Source of the DNA: UBA6776 sp964636785 | GTDB lineage: Bacteria; Bdellovibrionota; Bdellovibrionia; Bdellovibrionales; UBA1609 | NCBI GenBank assembly: GCA_964636785.1 | Contig: CAZWVK010000082.1 | Span: 1 to 11,851 of the forward strand | Length of the DNA: 11,851 bases | Reading direction: 5' to 3' | Part shown: piece after piece, positions 6,701 to 11,851 of the stretch | How the letters are laid out: each line of letters starts with the position of its first letter | Numbering within the stretch: the stretch's first letter is position 1 | Position numbers and translations under genes: made by a program | The notes under the pieces: model-generated | Told to the model about the DNA's origin: nothing | Database searches by the model: none | What the model saw: the letters and a program-made list of their open reading frames with translations, nothing else

Positions 6701-7468
6701 TTATGATGCGGGTAAAAAATGCCTTTTTACTGCTTCATGGCTAAAGGCAGCGAGTTCTTTCGGATGTTGAAAGAGTTTGGGATCAATGGTCTCCAAAAAT
6801 TTTACGTTCACATCAATGCAGCTCAATTGGCAAAGCGCCCAGAGGTGCGGGAGGAAGTCCATATCCCCATACCAACAGACAAAGTCACGATTGCCTTTGG
6901 AAAAGGATGTGTTGTTGATTTTGAGGTAGTTTAAACAAAAGGGCTGAACGAGAGCACCACTGTCGATGGCCGCTTGATAAAGAGGGCTTCGAAAGCGAAG
7001 AACATCTTCCCCATTGGTGCTGGTGGCCTCGGGAAAAACAGTCACACTTAGTCCTTGATCGAGGGCTGTTTTAATTTCTTCAACTTCTTTGCTTAAGTTC
7101 TGTCGGCTCCTCCGTTCGACAAATAAACACCCCGCCCATTCGCAAAGCATTCCTAAAAAGGGGGTTTCACGAATTTCCTGAGAGGTCACATAACTCGAAG
7201 AGTAGATCGAAGATAAAACCAAAATATCCAAATAAGAGAGATGATTGCCCACCATAAGCCTAGCACCATCTTTATGATCTTTAAAACTCTCGGCATGAAC
7301 TTTCACATTAAGAATCCAAAGTCCCATCCGACAGAACACAGTCTGAACACGGGTACGCCTGTTTTGAAGACGAAAGTGATCTCTTATAAAGAGTCTCAAA
7401 ACAGCACTGACCAGTAAGAATAAAAAGATCAGTGTAAAAATCGTTGCAAATTTAAAAACTGATTTCAT
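6701..7468 (-). CDS. olsA: Lysophospholipid/lyso-ornithine lipid O-acyltransferase, PlsC family (OlsA-like)
   Basis: A 255-residue inner-membrane acyltransferase that adds a second acyl chain to a lyso-lipid. An N-terminal membrane segment spans about residues 8-27. The PlsC catalytic motif H-x4-D is present as NHLSYLD (His76, Asp81). The second block appears as FVERRSR (116-122), and the third as FPEAT (145-149), in which the usual glycine of FPEGT is alanine. The start ATG (7468-7466) has GGAGAG four bases upstream. It follows an OlsB-like gene by only 7 bases. OlsB makes lyso-ornithine lipid and OlsA O-acylates it, so the pair suggests ornithine lipid or a related amino-acid lipid. PlsC-family enzymes are hard to tell apart, and conventional phosphatidic-acid synthesis remains possible; the symbol rests on context. 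Confidence 0.72.
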   Translation of the reverse strand: MKSVFKFATIFTLIFLFLLVSAVLRLFIRDHFRLQNRRTRVQTVFCRMGLWILNVKVHAESFKDHKDGARLMVGNHLSYLDILVLSSIYSSSYVTSQEIRETPFLGMLCEWAGCLFVERRSRQNLSKEVEEIKTALDQGLSVTVFPEATSTNGEDVLRFRSPLYQAAIDSGALVQPFCLNYLKINNTSFSKGNRDFVCWYGDMDFLPHLWALCQLSCIDVNVKFLETIDPKLFQHPKELAAFSHEAVKRHFLPAS

Positions 7469-7475
7469 TTCTCTC

Positions 7476-8297
7476 CTAAAAAAATCGCTGTTTGAATCTG
7501 GAATTTAAATTCTTAAGGTCGAGAATCGTAAAAACGTCGATACATGAAAATTCACGATCAATCGCCGGATGGCCATAAACTTTTGCACCAGCTGCAAGAT
7601 AAGACCTCAAAAGCGGTGGCACAAGCTCTCGCGTTTCTGTTGAGTTGAGAGAGAACCCTGATTCCATGGCAAACTGATAATAACTGTATCTTTTGGTGGG
7701 GCGAATTTCAAAATCATCACTCCACTGTCCTTTTTCAAAAAAAGACTTCATTAAAGCTTCAGCTCTTCTTTGATCGGTTAAGCGCACACTTGAACAGCCA
7801 AATAAAAACCGCACATCTGCAAACTCAATATATCTGGAAAGCCCCTTCCAAAGAAAATCAATGGTCACTCCATTTCGATAATCCGGATGAACACATGCTC
7901 TTCCAAGCTCTAACTTCGCAAATCCCCACCTTAGAAAGTCATTCAATTCAAATTCATTCAGTGAGTAAAACCGGTTGGTAAATCGGCTGCAAAGTAGGCG
8001 GTAAGTTCCAACAGCTTTTTGCGCACTCTTAGACCAAATGATCAAATGATCCGCTTCAAAATCGTATTTATCAATGTCCACATGAAAGGGAAGTGTACGA
8101 CCCTGCCATTCTTCCACAAAAATTTCGTGACGAAGCTCTAAGACTTCTAAAAGCTCACTAGGGGTTCGAGCTGTCTTTACAATAAAGTCTTCCGATTCAA
8201 AATAGATGGAGAGATTGGGTTGAAAGCTTCTTAGACGCTGAAGGAGAGATTTCGTTTTGATCCACCTTAAAGCCGTGCTGCCAGAAGAAATAAGCAT
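7476..8297 (-). CDS. olsB: OlsB-like N-acyltransferase (GNAT fold)
   Basis: OlsB transfers a 3-hydroxyacyl group from acyl carrier protein to the alpha-amino group of ornithine, the first step of ornithine-lipid synthesis. The 273-residue protein shows the OlsB/hemolysin-like pattern: LRHEIFVEEW (55-64), an acidic segment DIDKYDFEADHL (74-85), VGTYRLL (96-102), then ELGRACVHPDYRNG (130-143) and LFGCSS (165-170). The first 30 residues are basic and less conserved. The ATG at 8297-8295 has AGGGGG six bases upstream. It runs into the OlsA-like gene after 7 bases, so the two are surely co-transcribed. The amino-acid substrate cannot be read from sequence: glycine, glutamine and other amino-acid lipids are made by related enzymes. 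Family certain, substrate inferred. Confidence 0.75.
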   Translation of the reverse strand: MLISSGSTALRWIKTKSLLQRLRSFQPNLSIYFESEDFIVKTARTPSELLEVLELRHEIFVEEWQGRTLPFHVDIDKYDFEADHLIIWSKSAQKAVGTYRLLCSRFTNRFYSLNEFELNDFLRWGFAKLELGRACVHPDYRNGVTIDFLWKGLSRYIEFADVRFLFGCSSVRLTDQRRAEALMKSFFEKGQWSDDFEIRPTKRYSYYQFAMESGFSLNSTETRELVPPLLRSYLAAGAKVYGHPAIDREFSCIDVFTILDLKNLNSRFKQRFF

Positions 8298-8373
8298 ACC
8301 TGACCCCCTGTTGATAATTCAAAGGCTAGCGCAGTTTTAGGGGAGTGATTGTCAGAATTTGGTCGACGTTTGG

Positions 8374-9201
8374 TTAATAATGAATTTTCCGAAGCTGCTG
8401 CAAACCCCAAGGTGGATGGTCGCCAAGAACTTGTTCCGGATCGCGACCAAGCTCGATCATGCGATACCATTCGCGATGAAGAAATCGGGTCTGATGGGCT
8501 TCGACTTCACGATCATGAATATAGTCGGATTGAAGACATTGTGAATAGGGGTCATAGGCACTTTCATGGCAGACTGCAATTTGAGAGGTCGAATAATCAA
8601 CATTCATCCGTTTCAGCCACTCAGAAACCGTTAAGTAAGATCCCGGCTCAATCGCTGCGTCGATGACATAAAATTCATCATCTGCTTTTATAAGTGGAGC
8701 CACATGAAACCACCACTGCACTCTTCCTGTTTCATTATTGACTGTTTCCGCTTCCAAATCTCCAAAAACAAAGATCTTCATAAGACCATTGAATTCAAGC
8801 TCCTTTAACTTTCGAATGGCCATTTCTGCCCGAGTAAAACAGCCGTCATCCGGATAGAGCCAAGTGATTCTTCTTTTAAAATTGGGAAAATTCGTCACGC
8901 TTAAGAACCGGATATCGCGAATCCATAAAAACGCATTTTCAAAATCAGATACCGTATGCTCATGGAAAGAGTGTTCTTTCATTGCATTTTTGAAGTTTTC
9001 CTCGGTTTTAAAGACGGACGCACGGCCTTCAACAGAATTCTTCCATTCTGGACGTATGGAAAACGGTTGCGGTAGGAGATAGCTTTTATAACTCTTTCCG
9101 CCTTCGCGCTTTGCGCTCACCATCGCATCCGCAATGCTAAATACTGGATTTAAAACAAAACTAAGAGCACCTAACAGGAAAAAAGTCTGAAGTGTTTTCA
9201 T
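8374..9201 (-). CDS. Secreted protein-glutamine glutaminase-like protein (putative protein deamidase)
   Basis: A 275-residue exported protein with a Sec signal peptide at about residues 1-26 (cut likely after IADA). The central part resembles bacterial protein-glutaminase, which deamidates glutamine side chains in proteins to glutamate, with a papain-like Cys-His-Asp triad. The candidates are Cys121 in YPDDGCFTRAEMA, His166 in WWFHVAPLI and Asp181 in YVIDAAIEPG, in the same order and with similar surrounding residues as in the Chryseobacterium enzyme as I recall it. A further region (about 205-275) contains two cysteines in CHESAYDPYSQC that could form a disulfide, and is basic and acidic in alternation toward the end. 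The ribosome site is weak (AAAGTG, seven bases from the ATG at 9201). It lies upstream of, and in the same direction as, the olsBA pair. The triad is seen; activity and target are inferred. Confidence 0.68.
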   Translation of the reverse strand: MKTLQTFFLLGALSFVLNPVFSIADAMVSAKREGGKSYKSYLLPQPFSIRPEWKNSVEGRASVFKTEENFKNAMKEHSFHEHTVSDFENAFLWIRDIRFLSVTNFPNFKRRITWLYPDDGCFTRAEMAIRKLKELEFNGLMKIFVFGDLEAETVNNETGRVQWWFHVAPLIKADDEFYVIDAAIEPGSYLTVSEWLKRMNVDYSTSQIAVCHESAYDPYSQCLQSDYIHDREVEAHQTRFLHREWYRMIELGRDPEQVLGDHPPWGLQQLRKIHY

Positions 9202-9272
9202 GAGTTTGCACTTTATTCAAATCTTTAATTCTTACAAGCAAAACTTCCATTTCTACGGCAAAATCCACAGCG
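9202..9272. promoter_or_regulatory. Divergent intergenic region
   Basis: This 71-base AT-rich gap separates the minus-strand glutaminase-like gene from the plus-strand propeller gene, so promoters for both must lie here or overlap the coding ends. I see no pair of boxes that is convincing for either direction, no long inverted repeat, and only weak ribosome sites on both sides. Confidence 0.4.
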
Positions 9273-10181
9273 ATGAAGAAATTTTATGTTACTTTGGTCT
9301 TTTTCACCACTTTGTCCTCTCAGGCCTGGTCTCAGGAAATCTGTCCGAGGTGGTCATCAACTGAAACAGTTGGAGTTTTTCCGGTTAATGATTTCCCCGA
9401 GATCAGCGGCATGATTGCTTCTCCGAATATACCTGGGCGCTTCTATCTGGTGAACGACTCCAGTCACGGAGCCTACTTTTACAGTTTCGATTTGTTCTCA
9501 GGTGAATACGAAAAAGTTGAAGTTTTAGGATTTAAAGGTTGGGATATTGAAGCCATTTCTTTTGGACCTTGTGGAAATGGGCGCTCTTGTATCTTCATTG
9601 CGGATGTGGGTGACAATCGTAAAACTCGAAAAATCATCCGCATCGCTGGTGTGGTTGAAAAAGAGCGCTATGGGAAATCCGTAAAGCCTTTGTTTCATAA
9701 AATTCTAAAATATCCGGATCAAGTCGCCAGAGATTCAGAAGCCATTGTGGTTTCAAAGGAAGGGTTTCTTTATTTGTTCTCTAAGGAGTTCGGCTACGTC
9801 TCTTCAAATCCAACAGAAGTATTTCGCATCAAAACTTCTCAGCTTTTAAAATCCAGTGAAGATCATCTTGAGAGAGTGGGACAATTCACGTTGAGTGGAA
9901 TTCTAACTCCACTTCTTACAGTCACTGATGCGGCACTTTCGCCCGATGAAACGCGGCTTTTTTTACTGGGCTACGTCCGGTCTTATGAGGTGAATTTCCA
10001 GGAATTGCTTGCTCAGGCTGAGAGCTCCGATACAATGATACTGAATTATAATACGATCCGTACCGGTCTAGGCGTTCAGAATGAAGCCGCCACGTACTCT
10101 GCCGATGGATCTGAAATTTACTGGACGTATGAGTCTAAGGACCACGATGCTCCACTTTACAAAAGGATTTGTAGACAATGA
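9273..10181 (+). CDS. Secreted beta-propeller-like protein, function unknown
   Basis: A 302-residue protein with a Sec signal peptide (about 1-20, cut near QAWS). The mature chain has repeated short beta-strand segments and the phrases EISGM (43-47), FYLVNDSSHGAYFYSFD (57-73), GWDIEAISFG (89-98) and IADVGDNRKTRK (109-120). These recall a family of exported six- or seven-bladed propellers (esterase-like activity of phytase and related WD40-like proteins) in which 'ISG', 'ND', 'DWEDI' and 'DxGDN' motifs mark successive blades. Later segments DAALSPDETRLFLLGY and AATYSADGSEIYWTYE also look like blades. Four cysteines are present in the mature region (24, 100, 106, 300). The ATG has no clear Shine-Dalgarno. 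The gene ends in a 4-base ATGA overlap with the following lipoprotein gene. Substrate or ligand unknown; the propeller call is moderate. Confidence 0.7.
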   Translation: MKKFYVTLVFFTTLSSQAWSQEICPRWSSTETVGVFPVNDFPEISGMIASPNIPGRFYLVNDSSHGAYFYSFDLFSGEYEKVEVLGFKGWDIEAISFGPCGNGRSCIFIADVGDNRKTRKIIRIAGVVEKERYGKSVKPLFHKILKYPDQVARDSEAIVVSKEGFLYLFSKEFGYVSSNPTEVFRIKTSQLLKSSEDHLERVGQFTLSGILTPLLTVTDAALSPDETRLFLLGYVRSYEVNFQELLAQAESSDTMILNYNTIRTGLGVQNEAATYSADGSEIYWTYESKDHDAPLYKRICRQ

Positions 10182-10696
10182 AAAACAAGATTCCATGGCT
10201 CGCATTCACTTTGCTTCTCCAGGCATGTGCAACCACATCCACAGTGACGGCTCCCGAGTCCACGCAGCTGGGCTATGAGGAAGTTTCACTGGAAGAGGTG
10301 GAGCAAAACCTTGGACTTAATGATCAAGATCTCGGATTTTATTCGCGTGCATTCAACTCCTGCTCTCTTCCGAACTCAGCTCGAGGCGATGACAAATGCG
10401 GTGACCGTCATTTCTCAGTGATTCATTTTCGAATTCTCTGCCGCGACACCACTGGCACCACTGAAAACACGGTCACCTCCCTGGATTTGCGCGCACTCAC
10501 TAAGAATTTGGAATGGATCGTTGGACCTCACCGCGGCCGCATTCAACCTGACGCCGATGGATACGGAAAAGTCCGAGTCATTTCCACAAAGCCTATTGGC
10601 AAAAATCGCTTTGTTTTGAAATCAGGGAAAGCCGCACTCGGATTAACAAGCGAAGATGTTTCTAGAATTGTAGTGCCAGACGACTGGTGTTCTTAA
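10178..10696 (+). CDS. Lipoprotein of unknown function
   Basis: A 172-residue protein with a lipoprotein signal peptide: a short basic and hydrophobic start and the lipobox LQAC with the lipidated cysteine at 17. The residue after it is Ala, not Asp, so the outer membrane is the likely destination. A threonine- and serine-rich tether (about 18-32) leads to a globular domain containing several cysteines (for example in NSCSLPN, DDKCGD and RILCRD) and a final DDWCS. I do not recognise the family. The start overlaps the stop of the propeller gene (ATGA at 10178-10181), so the two proteins are translationally coupled and may work together at the cell envelope. No clear terminator follows; a weak TCGC/GCGA pairing near 10700 is followed only distantly by T5. 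Confidence 0.75.
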   Translation: MKNKIPWLAFTLLLQACATTSTVTAPESTQLGYEEVSLEEVEQNLGLNDQDLGFYSRAFNSCSLPNSARGDDKCGDRHFSVIHFRILCRDTTGTTENTVTSLDLRALTKNLEWIVGPHRGRIQPDADGYGKVRVISTKPIGKNRFVLKSGKAALGLTSEDVSRIVVPDDWCS

Positions 10697-10735
10697 GATT
10701 CGCGTTTCAATCTGCGACATATATTCTTTTTAAAA

Positions 10736-10764
10736 TTAACGCCTAGACTTTAGGCTGTTATAGG
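10736..10764 (+). promoter_or_regulatory. Candidate promoter with inverted repeat in its spacer, before the TPR gene
   Basis: TTAACG (10736-10741) and TATAGG (10759-10764) are separated by 17 bases and match four of six bases each of the sigma-70 consensus. The spacer and -35 edge contain GCCTA-GACTT-TAGGC (10741-10755). A start near 10771 would leave a leader of about 113 bases that includes two further palindromes, CTCAATTTGAG at 10781-10791 and TGAGA/TCTCA at 10788-10809. Confidence 0.3.
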
Positions 10765-10883
10765 ACTTCGACAGTTTAAACTCAATTTGAGACCTTATAG
10801 CTGATCTCAGTTGGCATCCATTTCGCTTCTTACTTCATCTTACTAGACAAAACTGAAGTTTTTGGACGTTAAGGAGTAAGCAA

Positions 10884-11561
10884 ATGTACAATCAATATGA
10901 AGACCCAAACCTAAGTCTGATTCGCACGCGTAAACCTTCTGAGAAGAGAACCCTTGTGACCATGCTTGCGATTGGGATCCTTCTGCTATCGGGACTCATT
11001 CAAGTTATCAATTGGGACAAGTATTCATTGAAGGTGATTCCCCTTCAAGCATCAGTTCTATTTGGTTCAATGACCGCCGAATCTTATGCCGAGTTTGCAA
11101 AGATCTGTCTGGAAAGACAGAAAACAGAATGCGCACTGAATTCTCTTAAAAATCAAGTTCGTCTTTCACCGGACAACCAAGAGGCTCTGCTTCAGTTGGG
11201 ACTCTTGCAAGTGAAGATGGAGCATTTAGAGTCGGCCACTCAAACACTAAATGCTTATCTTGAAGCCGGAGGCACTGCGATTGAGGCTAAATTTCATCTC
11301 GCCAGAGCCTACGGAAAACTAGACAATACCAAAGAGGCTTTAAAGATTTACAAAGAACTTCTTGGTCAAAAATCGAACGTATTTCAGGTGAGTGTGACCC
11401 GTGAATACATTCAAACACTTATGCGTGCAAAAAAATGGAGCCTGGCTAAATCCACAATTGAACGAGCAAGATTGAAATCGGCCTCTCACAACGCCTTTAT
11501 GAATGCAGAGTATAAGTACATTATCTCTAAAACCGGTAGAAGAAACCTCGCTAGTCACTGA
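10884..11561 (+). CDS. Membrane-anchored tetratricopeptide-repeat protein
   Basis: A 225-residue protein with a basic cytosolic N-terminus of about 22 residues, one transmembrane helix (about 23-43, TLVTMLAIGILLLSGLIQVI) and a helical region behind it. The helical part, about 65-200, reads as TPR units: SYAEFAKICLERQKTECALNSL, then NQEALLQLGLLQVKMEHLESATQTLNAYL, then IEAKFHLARAYGKLDNTKEALKIYKELL, with the typical small and large hydrophobic positions, and a more divergent fourth unit. TPR arrays bind partner proteins, so an assembly or scaffold role at the inner membrane facing the periplasm is likely, as with type II or IV secretion and BamD-like proteins; no specific system is identifiable. 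The ATG has AAGGAG seven bases upstream. A terminator hairpin overlaps its stop codon. Confidence 0.78.
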   Translation: MYNQYEDPNLSLIRTRKPSEKRTLVTMLAIGILLLSGLIQVINWDKYSLKVIPLQASVLFGSMTAESYAEFAKICLERQKTECALNSLKNQVRLSPDNQEALLQLGLLQVKMEHLESATQTLNAYLEAGGTAIEAKFHLARAYGKLDNTKEALKIYKELLGQKSNVFQVSVTREYIQTLMRAKKWSLAKSTIERARLKSASHNAFMNAEYKYIISKTGRRNLASH

Positions 11562-11581
11562 TTTCACTAGCCTTCATTTTT
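11550..11581 (+). terminator. Candidate terminator overlapping the TPR gene stop codon
   Basis: GCTAGT (11550-11555) pairs with ACTAGC (11566-11571) around a 10-base loop that contains the TGA stop, followed by CTTCATTTTT. The stem is six base pairs and AT-moderate, so it may be weak. A stronger hairpin with a T-rich tail lies 23 bases further on. Confidence 0.45.
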
Positions 11582-11594
11582 AGAATTCATTAGG

Positions 11595-11634
11595 GTGTCA
11601 GAGTGATTAAGAATCTCTCTGACACTTTGTTTTC
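11595..11634 (+). promoter_or_regulatory. Hairpin spanning the selO start codon; alternative terminator
   Basis: GTGTCAGAG (11595-11603) and CTCTGACAC (11617-11625) are a perfect 9-bp inverted repeat with a 13-base loop and are followed by TTTGTTTTC. The shape is terminator-like, but the first base of the selO GTG (11603) is the last base of the upstream arm, and the rest of the start codon lies in the loop. It could terminate TPR-gene transcripts, or regulate selO translation. Confidence 0.5.
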
Positions 11635-11851
11635 AAATACCTTCACTTCAGAGTTACCGGGGGATGAGTCCTATGACGTCAGTCAGAGATTTACTCCCAA
11701 TGTCTGCTATAGCCTGGTGCATCCGACTCCAGCTCCTCAGCCGAAATGGATTGGGTTTTCGACAGAACTTGCAAACACTCTTGGAGTTCAGGCTCCGCCG
11801 AGTGAAGAGGATTTAAAAATTCTATCTGGAATCAAGACCCCAGATGGTTCT
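11603..11851 (+). CDS. selO: SelO/YdiU protein adenylyltransferase, N-terminal part (runs off window)
   Basis: SelO is a pseudokinase-fold enzyme that transfers AMP from ATP to Ser, Thr or Tyr of target proteins and acts in redox stress. The 83 codons present run to the window edge. They show the family's start: a short leader, then FSNTFTSELPGDESYDV, FTPNVCYSLVHPTPAPQPKWIGFSTELANTLG and DLKILSG, close to the usual 'ELPGD... PTP... ELA..LG' pattern. The start is GTG (11603-11605) with AGGG seven bases upstream; an in-frame TAG at 11591-11593 excludes a longer protein, and the first codons give an ending typical of SelO N-termini. The next in-frame initiator-like codon, TTG at 11627, would cut off the leader and has no ribosome site. 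The kinase-fold core is outside the window. Confidence 0.85.
   Translation, partial: MIKNLSDTLFSNTFTSELPGDESYDVSQRFTPNVCYSLVHPTPAPQPKWIGFSTELANTLGVQAPPSEEDLKILSGIKTPDGS

Noticed and set aside
8316..8327. FNR-like TTGA-N4-TCAA site upstream of olsB
   Set aside because: It lacks the inner T and A of TTGAT-N4-ATCAA and would be expected often by chance in AT-rich DNA.
8267..8666. Overlapping small frames on both strands near the olsB upstream region and the glutaminase-like gene's end
   Set aside because: They are antisense or out of frame to genes with clear motifs, and have no own ribosome site.
1..11851. CRISPR arrays, tRNA genes, insertion sequences or phage genes
   Set aside because: I see no regularly spaced repeats, no cloverleaf sequences, and no transposase, integrase or phage-type products.

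Overview
The window comes from a Gram-negative bacterium. It holds three Sec-type secreted proteins plus a further predicted one, an outer-membrane-type lipoprotein, an ornithine-lipid-type acyltransferase pair, and the order zapA-fau-(rny), which I associate with Deltaproteobacteria in the old sense and their relatives. A Bdellovibrio-like (Bdellovibrionota) host would fit the many secreted proteins without close named families and the moderately AT-rich base composition, but no marker gene here proves it. I see no mobile element, tRNA, rRNA, CRISPR array or recent-transfer signature. Gene density is high, and the longest gap between annotated genes is about 205 bases.

Layout. Bases 1-1050 (minus strand) carry zapA, fau and the first codons of a membrane-anchored protein that is probably RNase Y. 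The three are tightly packed and behind a short leader with a possible attenuator. Bases 1108-5588 (minus) carry a Na/Pi-cotransporter-family protein with a PhoU-like tail and, upstream of it, a 929-residue secreted alpha/beta hydrolase with a long helical C-terminal half. A perfect 10-bp hairpin sits between these two and includes the transporter's Shine-Dalgarno sequence. Bases 5589-5793 form a divergent control region with a sigma-32-like promoter facing an Hsp20 gene (5794-6312), which ends in a strong terminator.

Bases 6385-9201 (minus) carry a small secreted cysteine-containing protein, an OlsB/OlsA-like acyltransferase pair (7-nt gap) and a secreted protein resembling protein-glutamine glutaminase, with a recognisable Cys-His-Asp set. 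A 71-base divergent gap leads to the plus-strand pair at 9273-10696, a secreted beta-propeller-like protein overlapping by 4 nt with a lipoprotein. A 187-base spacer with several palindromes precedes a membrane-anchored TPR protein (10884-11561). The window closes with the 5' end of a selO/ydiU gene (11603 onward, GTG start) whose start codon lies at the edge of a 9-bp hairpin.

How they work together. The window is mostly core physiology (division, folate, RNA decay, phosphate, proteostasis, membrane lipids, AMPylation) with envelope or export proteins of uncertain role between. The best candidates for undescribed biology are the secreted hydrolase/coiled-coil protein, the secreted putative protein deamidase, and the RNA hairpins found at the starts of zapA, the transporter and selO. 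I see no obvious multi-gene defence or toxin system.
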